This document shows, one piece after another, positions 1 through 15,000 of a DNA stretch of 64,000 bases (the stretch's first letter is position 1; each line of letters opens with the position of its first letter). The notes beneath the pieces are model-generated. The model did not search any database. It was not told the DNA's origin and saw nothing but the letters and a program-made list of their open reading frames with translations. This stretch comes from Leptidea sinapis (Eukaryota; Arthropoda; Insecta; Lepidoptera; Pieridae). The translations under genes were made by a program, and so were the position numbers. The DNA lies in the NCBI RefSeq assembly GCF_905404315.1, contig NC_066282.1, positions 4,302,501 to 4,366,500 of the forward strand, in the 5' to 3' direction.

Positions 1-1
1 A

Positions 2-3000
2 TTCAACCCTGCTGCTTCGATCCAGACAATTGAAGCTCTGGACAGTTTCAGAACCAAATGTTTTTTCAGTAAATCGGACGATAGTCTTGAAGAAGTTTCC
101 ACGCTTAATTTGTGCCAAATGCCCAATTCTTCCAAAGTCAGTTCAGATTCAACAGCATTTACTAACCATATGTTTCAAGCATCTTACGATCAGGGTTATT
201 TAAAGAAAATTACCCAAGACACTCAACTGGAGAGTGTTATGAAGGAGAAGAAGAATAGAATGTTCAATGTGAGATATACAACAGATGCTGCGGTCTATAA
301 GCAGTTTGTGACAGAAAGCAGAAAACGCGATATGCTTGTAATAGGATGTTTGGTCGTTGAAATATTTCTTCACAATTTTATGCGACCATTGCGTTTAAAC
401 AGTGACTTTGCAGAAAGATTAAAATGCTGTCGGACTGTGTTAAAATACAATTTCCATTCCATTCCAAAGTGCGTGAATTACATAGCGTCGTTGCTATTGG
501 ATGTTCGTGCTCCAAGTATTAGTTTTAAACAAGATTTGCTAAATGATGAGCCAGTTAAGAAAGTTGTTGTTACGGATAAAGGGCTTCCCCCGCCAACGTC
601 TTCGCAGTTGCTACAACCGTTACTCATGCAACACCTAATTCCGTTCCCTCAAAGCTTCCCAGTCCTCCATAGTCTATTAAGCACTTTACATGAATACGAA
701 GTAACAAACAATGAGTTGAACATCTTATACACATACGAATGTGATGGGGTGCACTGTGAAAACTACCAAAACGTTGATAAAACAAAATTGTATTTTGCAC
801 AAAAAATTGCAGAAGGAAAAATTCAAGCATGTATTACACATTTAGGTGTCCTTCTTAATCAATTTACTGGAAGCAATCAATTTGATGTTTTGGACATTTT
901 CCTGCAACATTACATTCAGCTATTAGAGAATAAAGAGACTTCGGTTTTGGCAGCTTGGCATTTATTTGATACAGTTAGCAAGGCGTTAGGGCCAGCAGAG
1001 ACCCGAAATAAACTATTAAAATACATCCTGAATCTTTATGAAGACGACGATTTTGTTTTTGACAAAAGTGAAAAGTTCACCGAAACAGATGCAACGGCGT
1101 CTGCAATTTTGGCCAGCAAACAGAAGTTCATAAAACTATATCACAATATTTTCCTTCTTCAACTGATGGTACGTCTAGGTCTGCAGTGTTTTCTTGACAA
1201 CTTTACGCAACATTTAGTTGAGGCCGTTGGTGGATACAAAGATGTGTCATACCAATCTGGGTCTGTAGGTCATTCTTGTCACAGTCGTTCCATGGCGAAC
1301 AAAAAGCCGAGATTCTCCGACGAAAATGTAAAAAATGTACTCATTGTAAACAGCGATATTTTCTCACCTGATACATCTTGCGGATCAGAACAAATCATAA
1401 CCCCTAGTATCGAGAGAACTATTTCTGAAGTGAGTGAGGCTTTGAAAGATAAAGATATTGATAATAGAAGTGAAAATGAATTGTTTCATTTTGAACATGA
1501 GAAGGAAGTCAATCCTAGTTGTAGCAGTAGGAGTAAATCACCCACTGGTTCAATTGATTCAAGCACAATAAAAGATAATCTTTTGCAATCGCCCGATCAT
1601 ATATCACCTGGAAATTCACGGTTTTTCATTACAAGAGAAGACAGTAATGACAATACCTCGAACGCGTCTAATAATGTAACGTATCTAAATGTTGAAAAAC
1701 CCAGACGTCTAATAAACTATTTGGTGAGTGATAATGGTGATAGAACTGAACTCATAAGTCATTCGGAAGACGAAGAAAGCAAAGATAGAGTTGTTCCAAC
1801 ATTAAGTTTGACAGACGATAAAGATTCGTATAAGATATCGGACATGAGCTCAGAAAGTCTTATTTGGTTAGCTCACAGACTAGGCCCGGTGCTGACTTGC
1901 AGATACATAACTAGAAATCTTCTGAAAATGCTAACACTTTGTTATATTGGTAAAGAAAATCTCGTCAGTTGCGAAATGGAAGAGGTTGACGAGTTTGATG
2001 ATATTTCTCTAGTGAATAGTAAAGTTGTTGGGGATAAAAACGCAGCTAAGGTCATTAAGTGCCTCACTTCAATTGTAGGTTAGTTGTTCAACTAGTTATT
2101 TCTATACAGATAATTTAATTATATTGGAAAAATAATAACGTCGTAAGTCCAATTTTTCTGGTGTTTGTTGCGATTTCAATTGATGTTGCAGGATTGAGAA
2201 AACGGAATAATTTTCAAAACAACAGGTACAATGCCAAAAATTTAGTGTAATGTAGGAGTAGAAGTAACTATTTCTGCCGGAAATAGTGTTCAACATATGA
2301 AATTTTCGACTCCAATAAAGAATTTTGTAGACCCTAAAATACTTAGATTTTGATGTCAGTATTGTTGCACTATCTAGCCCCGTACTACTAGAGGTAGACA
2401 AATCTATCCTTTTACGTTTACTTACATTTCAATAACCTATTGACAGATAGCATTGTACTATAACTATATTGGAGAAACTATGGATAGACAAGATCTTGTC
2501 ATTAAACGGTGACAGCAATGTATCCAAGTTAAACTAAGGATAGATAGGTTATTGAAAACGGCCGTTAAACACTTCATCTATCTACTATATGTGTGCAATT
2601 TTAATAGTATTTTTATAGGTACTATCAACATAATTGAATCGTTTCCCACCTTAATGTCATTTTCCTTCCGTCATAATAAACAAGTAGGTCGAAATTCGCT
2701 TGAACATACATTTCCTATGTAACTGTTACCATTTTATTAGACACTGACAGCCCACCAATTGTCATACTAGTGAAAAATATTTTTCGTGCAAATATAAACC
2801 TAACTGTTTTTAAAATTTTAAAGGAATTGTCATGAATAAATTATGTCGATGGTACATATTTTGTGATGTGTAAAGGATTAAAAAATCTTATGTCGGCTAT
2901 TCATTCTGTCTGTTCGAGACCTTGTACAAGTCGTCGTTGTTATAAAACACTCCATGAGGAAATTTGCAAGTACCTATCGAGAGTCAACATTTTATGTGTT

Positions 3001-6000
3001 TCAGCCATGTATGGTGAACAGTTGATAATATTCCAATACCTTCCACACATGGGTGAGCTCATTGCTTCCTGCAGGCGAAGATTGTCCACGCCGCTAGAGG
3101 GCGGGGTGGTCGCTTGCCTGCAGCTAGTTAAGTACCTGTTGCCCTTCATGTCAGATGTCAAAGTAATGGAGCAGTTGCAGGTAAGTGCTGCCAAATTCTA
3201 GTGCTGTACAAAGGGCAGTTCCGGCCACATATGGAGTATTGCTGTCATCTCTGGTCTGGCGCCCCCTACTATCAGCCCGATCCATTTGACCGCGTGCAAC
3301 GCAGAGCAGCTTGAACTGTCGGGGACCCGGTGCTCTGTGAACGGCTGGATCACTTGGCGTTGCGTAGAGACATCGCTTCATTGTGTGTCCTCTACCGCAT
3401 TTATCATGGGGAGTGTTCCGAAGAGCTGTTTAACCTGATTCCTGCTGCTGAATTCCATCTTCGCACGACACGTCACAAGTTAGGATATCATCCCCACTAT
3501 CTGGATGTGTGGCGGTCGTCCACAGTGCGGTTTTCAAGGAGCTTTCTTTCACTCACTACAAAGCTGTGGAATGAACTTCCTTGTGCGGTGTTTCCGGGAC
3601 GATACGACATGGGTACCTTCAGAAAAAGCGCGTACACCTTCCTTCAAGGCCGGCAACGCTCCTGTGATTCCTCTGGTGTTGCAAGAGAATGTGGGCGGCG
3701 GTGATCACTTAACACCAGGCGACCCGTACGCTCGTTTGTCCTCCTTTTCCATAAAAAAAAGAGGCTAATGGAAGTGTGCAGGAAATCGAAGGAAAATACT
3801 CATTTTTAACTTATTCAAGTCACAACATTTCAGTATTTCAGTTGCGTCACTTTGCATGTATTTTTTGTAAAATACTGAAGCATAAAAAAGTGGGAATGAG
3901 TTTCTCGCCACTTCTTCTCAGTAAGGCTCAACTTTTTTATTATGCAAATAAGTGACGAGACCAGCAGAACGTTCAGCTGATGGTAATTGATACGCCCTAC
4001 CCATTACAATTCAGTGCCGCTCAGGATCTTTGAAAAACCTAAAAATTCTGAGCGGCACTACAATTGCGCTCGTTACCTTGAGACATGAGATGTTAAGTCT
4101 CATTTGCCCAGTAATTTCACTAGGTACGGCATATTACTGCTTCTCGGCAGAAATAGGCGCCGTTGTGGTACCCATAATCTAACCGGCTTCCTGTGCAAAG
4201 GAGCCTAACACTGGTATTTCTTCGAAGTGGTGGTAATATGTATATTTTTTGAACTGACCTTTTTTTGATAAATAGTTGCGTGTGTCTTTTGTAATAGACA
4301 GCTATTATATCTGTAGGAATTATTTATAAGTTAATTAATGTCAATGAATGTAACTCACATCTGTATTCACAGGACACATTTCTAAAGACAATTCTCCAAC
4401 CGGCCTTACGTCTTGCTTCAACAAGTCGATCCTCATACCCCAGCGGGGCTCCCGCCAGGTGTGCCTTAGCAAGAAAGCTGTTAGACGCCTTGTATGCACT
4501 CGCCCTTAGGATTGGACCCGAGATGACTCGGAAACATTTATGTGTCCCAGCCTTACAGAGGTACGGATTAATCTCAAATGATACGATATTATTGTAAAAT
4601 ACTTGGTTAAGTTGTAATATATTGTGCTATTATTATGATTGGGCAGTCTAGATATTTGTCGAAAAAAAAAGATTTCGAAATTCAAAAGAAATATAGACGT
4701 TAATGTATTAAAGGTTACTATAACGTAATGACTTTGTTAATGATACCACAGATTGGGAATGCAGCGACCGCTCCGTTACAATGCAGTGCCGCACAGGATT
4801 CTTGACAAACCCAAAAATTCTGAGCAACACTACAATTGCGCTCGTCACCTTGAGACATAAGATGTTAAGTCTCATTTGCCCAGTAATTTCACAAGCTACG
4901 GCGCCCTTCAGACCGAAACACAGTAATGTTACTGTAACACATTACTACTTCACGGCAGAAATAGGCGCCGTTGTGGTATCTATAATCTAGCCGGCTTCCT
5001 GTGCAAAGGAGCCTCCCACTGGTAAACTTCTTTACAAGCCAAATTAGTGAGCGGAACTGCAATTGCGCTCGTAACCTTGAGAAAAAGTTTTAATAGCCCA
5101 ATAATTATACCATTTGCCTTTCAAACAAATAAAACACTACTGCTTTCATTACGGCAGAAACATTAATTAAAAATGTACATTTTAATGTGAGGTTCTTCTA
5201 ACTTTTGACATATAGCTTTGACAGTCATATAGCCGAATGGTTAGTGACCCTGACTACTAAGCTCCGGGTTCGAATCCCAGTATGTGCAATCATTTATATA
5301 GATGTTTGTTTCGGAGTCATGGATGTTTATATGTATTTATGTATGTTTAAGTAAGTATATTGTATTAAATATATTGTTGTCTTGTCCATATAGTACAGGC
5401 TATGCCTAGTTTGGGGCAAGATAATTTGTGTAAAAATGTTAAAAAAAATCCATTAGAGCAAGACTCTTTAATTCGAACTCTGAAAATTTAACCCCCTTCA
5501 GATTTCTGGATCGTTCGGATTATAGTGCAGATAATCTACAGGGTATTTTAATGAAATAAAGCAAATCGTATTCTGTTTTCAAATTTATATTTATCTATAT
5601 ACTTAACAGTGATTATACTGTTTTAAAGAAATCCATTATTTTAGTTTGTCGGGAGGTATTTAATGCATAGTAAAAAGCTTTTTTTTTATGAAAATAATGG
5701 ACGAGACGAGAAGGACGTCAGCTAATGGTTATTGATAGGCCCTGCCCATTACAATGCTGTTCCGCTCAGGATTCTTGGAAGACCTCAAAAATTCTGAGCG
5801 GCACTACAATTGTGCTCGTCACCTTGAGACATAAGATGTTAAGACTCATTTGCCTAGTAATTTCATTAGCTCCAGCACTGTTCAGACCGAAACACAATAA
5901 CGTTTACATATTACTGTTTCACGGCAGAAATAGGCGCCGTTTTGGTATCCACAATCTAGCCGGCATCCTGTGTAAAGGAGCCTCCCAGTGGTAGCTTTAT

Positions 6001-9000
6001 TTAAATTAGGCATAAGCATTTTTTCTGGCACAGGAATGTCTACTTGGTCAGTCCATTCTGGTTGAATTTGAAGGTAATAATAAGATAATTTTATTGTAGA
6101 TTTTTTCTGGCGTTTGACAAGGCAACTGGAAAGATTGAGAATTGGCCGAAACAAGAGGACACTAGTTTGGAAAAGGTAAATTACGCTTTGATGCCATTGA
6201 TTGTCACAAAAGAAAAAAAAAACAACTTAACTTATGTAGCCGTCCTCCACAGACTGTCGGGACTTTTGGCATTGTAGTGTAACTAGGACATAAATAGTGA
6301 TGATTGAATTAGGCGTTTTTCTGCGACAGTCCTGCTTAATCCATGTTTTAATACATTCTAAATAAATAGATGAGATTTTAAATATAATATAATATTTGAA
6401 AACAAAATTTATTAACGATGCGGGACTCGAACCCTCGCCCCTGACGACCGGCCTTAGACGAAAGTCACGCACCCAGATATATACAATCCATTGGCTACAT
6501 TTGTTAACATCAACAGCGTTACTTTCTCCACAAATTGCTTTGAAAACTATACCGTTTCTTTTCTTAAACCCTTCCATCCAACCATTGCTGCTACAAAAAT
6601 TATGAATATCGAGCCTTCGCGCGAAATCTTGTGCCTTTTCTTTAATCATCAGTCCACATACCGGAACGTTTTTGTTACGAAGTTGCTTAACCCATGTTAG
6701 CAAACCCTGTTCAAGTTCAGGATATTCTGATAAACGTACACGTTTTAGTTTTCCTTGTCCTTCAGAACATTGTGATTCAATTTTATGTTTACTCTGAATT
6801 ATTCTACAAAGAGTAGATTTTGGCACATTAAATTCGGCACAAACTTCTTCGCGTGTCTTCCCACTTTCATAAACGGATATTAACTTCAGTTTTTCACGTA
6901 ATGATAACGATTCTAGCTTTCGTTTTGACATTTTTCAAATAAACATCTGTATGATAGTAAAGCGAAACTAAAACTGAAGGTAATTGAAGCTCAAAATTTG
7001 TACTTACGTACTTGGAATTTGTGGGTAGAATAAGAATGAGTAAACAAACAATGTTATCTATGATGATAAATCGAAAGAACAAATCCCAGATATAGAGGTT
7101 TACCTCGTCCCACTAACAAAGGTAATTCAGTGCCAAAGTGTTGGGACCTCAGCATGAGTTCCAGTTATGGAGGTTTCTCACTTATCCAGGTCCCACTTAA
7201 CCAAGTTTCACTGTAAAATGAAAATGGTCTTTGTTTGAGGCTCAATCACGCCTAAACCACTGATCGTATCGACATGAAACTATTCGATGCGCAATTTATC
7301 CTATATGGTTTATGGCTATTTATTTTTAGAATTCCAACGTTCCTTCATTACTTTACTTACTTTTAAAATTCGGGCGGGAACGGCTAGTGTTTTATAATTT
7401 GTTTCAGTCATCAGAGCCTGACACGTCGGATCCGAAGTTGGAGGGTTTCCTGGAGATATGTCGTGACGGCAGCACGGCGGAGTGGGCGGTACGGGATGGA
7501 CGCGTGGTGCGAGCAGACCTGCCCGAGCTGGCGTGCTCCCCCCCTTCACTTCCAAACATGGCCGCCTTCTCCGTGAGTACTGGCATATATTTTTTCCATT
7601 TAATTATGATGCACTTAAATCCTAAGATCTACTGTGCCCCCTGCTTTCGCTAGCGAGCCTACCCTCGGCTTACTATGTCTAAGAAAACAATGAGCTGTGG
7701 AAAAATGGAGGCTACTGACTAGAAAACGTGTGCCGGGATTTAAATTGTATTCTCTATATATCAAGGCCGACTTCTTTTAAGAAGCGTAGGATCCACAACC
7801 GAATCGGGCTGGCACGCCTGGACCAATACCACTCCCCCATTGGGAACCGGCATGAAATAGCGGCTGTGCCCCTGTGTTTCGTATGGTGAGTGGGGTATCC
7901 GGAGGCCTACACCCCCCTCCCAAATACGCAGCACGGACTAAAAAAAATAGTACTACCGTGCTACTCCAGGACGGTACCGCTATGCAGTCCTGGAGAATCC
8001 GTCCCTGGGCGTCCATAATTAGGGCCTGTACCTAATAGTGGTTGCCCAGGCTGCCCCTCGTAATCTGGAGGGGGCAATTCTGTGCTGACTCGGGGCAAAC
8101 AGAGCAGGAGGCACAAACCACCCTCCTCCCACACTCGCTGTGGACTTTTGCAACATCAGGGACTTCGCTCAAATTTAAATGTCGTCCACTTTCTTTCTGG
8201 AGAGGGCGAAGCCAGCCCTGCTCTTTTTAACCGAGACAGAGTTATCCTCTCTGACTGATTCATCTTACCTTTCATACCCGGGGTATAATTTGGAACACTC
8301 CTTATTTATTTTTTCTAATCTGCATAGGTTTGATTCACTGAGACCCATTCTGGCTAGGTGCCTGTTCAGCTTGCAGTGGCCTAAGAGGCCGTGAGGGCTC
8401 TCAATTGTCTCCTGTCCAAGCTTATGCTTCTTGCAGTACTGGCCTAAGGCCAACCGCAGCGGTGCGATAACGCAACGTCATCTATCGCCCTATCATATAA
8501 CTATTACAATGCAAGGAACATGTCACACCTTCGAGTTGATGTGACATCCGTGCTGAAGAAATACTCATTCCCAACCTGGTTAATCGGGCAGAAATAAAGG
8601 ATGCATGGGAATCACCAGTGAGAGGCTCCTTTGCACAGGATAGGTTATGGGTACCACAACGACGCCTATTTCTGCCGTGAAGCAGTAATGTGTAAACATT
8701 ATTGTATTTCGGTCTGAAGGGCGCTGTAGCTAGTGAAATAACTGGGCAAATGAGACTTAACATCTTATGTCTCAAGATGACGAGCGCAATTGTAGTGCCG
8801 CTCAGAATTTTTGGGTTTTTCAATCCTAATCCTGAGCGGGACTGCATTGAGTAGGGCGTATCAATTACCATCAGCTGAACGTCCTGCTCGTATCGTCCCT
8901 TATTTTATCGTCAGCTATTGACATAATCAAGGGGAAATTACTGGCCCTTTATAATACTATTAGCCGGCTTAAAAATATAACTTTTAAGAAATCTGCTAAT

Positions 9001-12000
9001 ATCTTTCTGTGTCAATTTTTGAAATTCATATTAGAGGTGGCATAAAGTATTATTTAATATTCAGGAAGGATTTATTAATCGGCTTAGCCTCAAGGTTGCA
9101 AAATGTAAATTCGAAGGAACTGCGAATATTATCCGCTGTGGTGAAGAAAGGTCCATTATCTGATACGATCATATTAATGCGGTATATTGGCAAAAACGGC
9201 ACAATTCGTTTTTCTGCAATTAAGTTTCTTCTTCTTATATACTCAAGATAGTTCATTTATACGTCTAGACCATAGGTTCTCAACGTGGGCCCCCTTGTGG
9301 GCGTTTAAGACTTTCGGGGGGGCATTGAGATGGCGCAGATAGGGCGTAGGTAGATTAAAAAATATAGTCTAAAAAGGCAAAAAATACACGAAAATACTCT
9401 AGAAAAAAATATATTCTCAAAGTGGGCGGTGAGAAAAATAAGGTCGAGAAACTATGGCTCTAGACAGACCGTGACAGCTGTGAAAACGTTGAGGCTGACA
9501 GTTGACCTCTATTTTGAGCAATGCACGGACACTAACACAAAGTGAAATACAAATTTTGAGTGTAAGTCGCAGCTAGTCACGCACACTAAAGTATTATTCC
9601 TGGCCTGTCTTCATCGGCTGTCCAACAACAAGAGACTCTATCTTTCTAAGTATTATATATCTATGGATTCTGTTATAATATTGATTAGTATAATATTATT
9701 TAGGCGCAAGACGAACTTCTGGCCGTGTTTGAATGTGAGTTAGCGTACAACGCGTACACACACTTCGTGAAGTTCGTCGGCGCGGAGACTATTGAACGTA
9801 GTTTGAAAAATACGGACACAATACGAGCTCTGTGCCACGAGTACACACAGAAGCATTCTCCGAGGTGAGTGGCAGAAGGATCGTTTATCTTGGTTGCATG
9901 TAGTTGATACTGCTTTTTATAAGGCTCTGGAAATGTTATGTAAAATAATATGATAATGCAAGGAAAGGTTATTTATTTATATAAAATCTTTTATTAATTA
10001 TAATATATATTTTATTCTTAGTTGGGCACCTGGAGCGAATGAGTGAAGAAAGAATGACGCATCAAATATATAAGGCAAGTGTGTGTGGGCAAGTCGGTCG
10101 CGGGAGACCTCGCAGAACATTTGTCGACCAAATTGGGGACGTTTTGAGAAAAGAAAGAGTAATGAATGTAGAGGAAGCGCGTGAGGTTTGTAAGGATAGA
10201 AGCAAATGGCTTTCTATTGTCTCTGCCTACCCCGACGGGAACAAGGCGTGTGTGTGTGTGTGTGTGTGTGTTTATTATACGTTTATCCATATATACCCTC
10301 CCATAAGAAGTATCACTTCAAAAAGTAGAATTAATTATTAAAATTTTCTGGAGTAATTTTAAACCGGATTTAAAAACTCCTGGCGCCCCCCGTACACCCG
10401 TTCTGTCAAGTCGCGCATTGCGAGCGCAAATTCGGCGTGCTAGATGGGGCGCGACCGCGAGAACTAACTACACTCAACCTGATAAAGGACCTAGTCGCTA
10501 TCAATACCGATTAGTTGCGAGTAAAGCCGATTTAAGTAAAGAGTAGATGTTGAAGTCAATAAAAGTTTATATTCTTGTTACATGACGCATCTATAAATAA
10601 TTGCCAGAATAGTATACTTAAACTTTATTTTTGGAAAAAAAAAACTATCTAAAAGAAACATACTTAGAGCTTGTAAAGTTTAAAAAGAAATGATCTGCTC
10701 TCGAAAATATTGAAATGAAATGAAAATGAATTTATTTTGGAAGAAAAACTGACACATTCACACAAAAATGTTAAATGTGGCAGTGGTCTTCCAAAACTGG
10801 AGTCCACTCAGTTATAGTTGTGTTCCATACATTATGAGCACAACACTGATTTTCAGTGACCCCATTGTGTGAAATTTGGAGCTGAACTGACATATTTTAA
10901 ATGCAAAATATAATTAATAATTATGGCACTAAAATAATATTATACAAAAATAGATTTACAAAAAATTTTACTAAAAATAAACAATGACTACAACAAAAAT
11001 AATAAAAAATGTTTAAATATATATAATTTAAACAGTGCTCACCAAGGCAGGAGATGTAGGGCCGTATTGGTCATTAATATATATATATATAAATACTAGC
11101 TTACCCGGCAAATGTTGTTTTGCCAAGAGTAAGACCGTTTCTTGGACATTGCAACATTACTTTATTTTTCTAAAATAAAAGAATTTTTTTCTTTCAATTA
11201 TATTCACTCAATAAAGAACAGTTACACGGAGACCTTCAGCCTCTTGTTGGCACATACAATGGCCTTAAGACTAGCTGACTCGGCGCACTTCGATCCGCCT
11301 AACAGTCGATTCTTTAAATAAACGTAGCCTAAGTTACTCCTTATTACATCAGCTACCTGCCAATAAAAGTCCCGTCAAGATCGGTCCAGCCATTTCATAG
11401 ATTAGCTGGAACAAACAGACAGACAAAAATTGTAAAAAAAAGTTATTTTGGTGTATGTAGTAAAAAACGGCTATTTCAATATTAAATACAGACACTCCAA
11501 TTTTATTTATATAATATATATAATTAATCAACCAATCTCAAATTTACTGGAAAACACAAAAAAATCATCAAGATCGGTCCAGCCTAGGAGGTAGTTCAAT
11601 TGTAAATCTAAACCATTCTCGAATCCACCTGAAGACACACAGAAAGTTTCATTAAAATCGTTCAAGCCGTTTAGGAGGAGTTCAGTTACAACAGACGCAC
11701 AAAAGATATATATATATATATATACTAGCTGCCCCGACAGACGTTGTTCTGTAGATAGTAAAAAAACAACTGTTTTATATTTCAAAACATCAAAAATTAT
11801 TTCGTAAATATGGTCCCTGTTGTTAGAATGAAATTGTTTCACAGCGGAACTGTCAAACCGTGCGTCACTAAATCCTCTCATAGAAAATATGTCCATACAA
11901 AACAAATATTGAAAATAAAAATATTTATGGGTCCCAAATCGAAATAAAAACTACCCTATCTCTCAAGTTGGACCAAACTGCACTCCATGAAGTAATCACC

Positions 12001-15000
12001 ATTAAAATCCGTTCATTAGTTTAGGAGTCCATTGAGGACAAACATTGTGACACGAGATTTATATATATTAAGATAATAATATATTTATATATATAAATCT
12101 CGTGTCACAATGTTAATATATATATATATTAATAATATATATATATAATTATATTATAAATATGTATTTTTTGTATTTTTTTTTAAATTCGAGACTGTAT
12201 ATTGGAAAAACTAATTTTAAAATTTACGTTTTCATGGCATATATGAAATTTTTGAACCCAGTATTGCATCGTTACGTTGCAATGATTAAGAGTATATTTT
12301 ATTTTAAATCTGTAATAAAAAATTTACAGCTCGCCCCGTCCCATTTATGAAGATCGCGGCGAGACTATAAACAAGAACATAGACAGTAAGAGTGGCACAG
12401 AACATAATGCATCGAATAGTTTCGGGTCAAATGTCACTTTGGTGGGGAACAGGATAGACGTGACGAGCGCCTGTGAGAGTCCGAAGGTCGATGGCTTCGA
12501 TGTTGTGGCTTATAAAACGGACAATGGCGTCAGAAGTCAGAGGTAAGGCCCGGTTTTCTTTGTTTATGGAAGAAGTGAGTAAACGAGCGTACTGGTCATC
12601 TTATGTCAAGTGATCACCGCCGCTCACATTCTCTTGCAACACCAGAGGGATTACAGGAGCGTTGCCTTGTTATATGTGGAAGAAATACATTTATTCTAAA
12701 AGATTCACATACACATTACATCATTTGTATGAGTATTTTTATTCAAAACTAGTTGACCCGACAGACGTTGTTCTGTATATAATAAATAAAATAATGTTTT
12801 TATATGAATTTGTCAATAATATATCATAACATCAAGAATTACTTCGTAAAACATGCATCCTGCTGTCGTAATGAAATTGTTTCACAGCAGAGCTGTCAAA
12901 CCGTGCGTCAATAAATTCTCTCATAGAAATTATGTATGGACACATCAAAGGAAAAACAAATTTGTTGTTTTTATTTAATTCCGCATTTTCATATTTATTC
13001 AAACCTTTTAAACCTTTCCTGGATTTCCACAACTAATTTAAGACCAAAATTAGCCAAATCGGTCCAGCCGTTCTCGAGTTTTAGCGAGATTAACGAAGCG
13101 GGCTATTTCTTTTTTTAATAAATTTTCGTCACAATGCAATTAAGTACAATAAAACTTATTAGTGAACAGTCTGAGGGCGGTCGCTCCATTCTCAATCTGT
13201 GGTATCATGAATAAAGTCATTTTTATGTTAACCGGTTCATTGTTATAATAACCGGCAATAAACGTTTTGTAACAATTTTTTTGTAGATTTTCTGGGATCA
13301 TGTTGTTGAAGCATATGCATCGTTGATTCGATCTATTCTCCATACAAATATGCCCATCGTCCCTTATACAAATAATTTGAATTGTTTTGTCGTAGATTAA
13401 ATTATAAGAAGTTAAAGTAATCTATTAGCGAATAAATTTTTAGACATTTACGCGGCGATTGGTTGATATACTGGGAGCACGAAATTGGACGTTCGGACAA
13501 GGAAGCAAGGTTCAATTTAAAACAAATCAAACTGCAGACGTTCTCTGGTCACACGCACACGGTGAAGTCCATACATTGTCTGGACAACGAGAACAGCTTC
13601 ATGAGCGGATCGAAGGACAAGACCGTTCGGCTTTGGTCTTTGAGGAATCAGGTATGTTGGTTTATAATAATAATAATAATATTGACACACTTTTTACACA
13701 AATTATCTTGCCCCAAGTTAAGCATATATAGCCTGTGTTATGGGTTACAAGACAATGATATATTTAATACAATATACTTACTTAAACATACATAAATTTA
13801 TATAAACATACACAAATACATTTAAACATCCATGACTCGGAAACAAACATATTCATCATATGTACCTACCGGGATTCGAACCCGGGACCTCTAGCCTAGT
13901 AGGTAGGATCGCTAACCACTCGGCTATACAGGTCGTCGTTTATAGTATACTAGTAGCCGCGACGTAGTTGTTTTTTTTTTTATGGCAATAATGGATAAGG
14001 CGAACAGGACGGTCACCTGATGGTAATTTATTACACTGCAGTGCCGCTCAGGATTCTTGAAAAACTCAAAAATTCTGAGCGGCACTACAATTGCGCTCGC
14101 CACCTTGAGACATAAAATGTTAAGTCTCATATGCCCAGTAATTTCAATTTAAAATCACTTATTGAACGTCAAAATCTACCCATTCAAAAGAGACTGCCTC
14201 AGACCTGAGAAGAATGGGCGCAAGAAACTCAGCGGGCTTTTTTTTTAAATATAAAATATGGATTACAATGTAATATCGTACAATAAACATTTATAATTAA
14301 AGAGGGTGTTCGCTTCATTCCCAGTCCGTGGGGTCATTAAGAAAATCGTTTATAAAGCAGCAAAAATACTATGCCTTGTAGCGTGATAACATGTTTTCTT
14401 GATCTTTTATTAATATTCATGCTAAATTATAATTAAATGTTTTGATTATCGGATATATCTACGTGCAGACAAACGTACAAAAATTCTATAAAGTACTTTT
14501 TTGGATTCGGTACTTCGGAGTCACAGTCACGCTCTAAAATTGTCTGAAGCAAAACTCTGCCCATAGGCAGAGTTAGGCATAGATACATAGCATTGCATAA
14601 GTCTTCTATATTTTGACCGCGCTTTGAAAACAACTCCACGCAATGACAGTTCAGTGAAAATAACAGCAAATCAAACAAATGGCACTCTGAGAGAGAAGAA
14701 GCGGCGCAAGAACCTCTCCCAGCATTCTTTTTTTTGCGCTCTTTTTAATCAAATATACAATATTGTACAGTCATTGCATTTGCTATAAAATGATCACTTA
14801 GATATTCAGCTGTGGAGTAGTAGGATTTACGACAGAGATATTTTTAATAGATCATTTAAATTTATTTATAGATAATGCCTGAATATTGGCTGAGACTTTA
14901 TTATATAAGTGTATACATATAAAAGCTATTATGTATCTTACGTATATCCTGTAATCTCTGATAATTTTCAGGGTGATGGTAACGCAACAACACAATGTAA

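Noticed and set aside
2863..3201. 112-codon ORF starting at 2863 as a separate gene
   Set aside because: Only 3005-3180 is coding, as WDR81 exon 2. The upstream part is intron sequence that happens to be open.
5224..5290. Possible tRNA gene with GGGTTCGAATCCC
   Set aside because: Shares a ~150-bp non-tRNA tail with two other copies (13690, 35425), so it is a tRNA-derived SINE.
6227..6931. CENP-B or Jerky-like host gene
   Set aside because: A Tigger-type terminal sequence with TA at 7213-7215, the SINE interruption and the missing catalytic domain make it a transposon fragment.
8482..8871. 129-codon minus ORF
   Set aside because: It is a translation of family A repeat copy 4; analogous ORFs occur in most family A copies.
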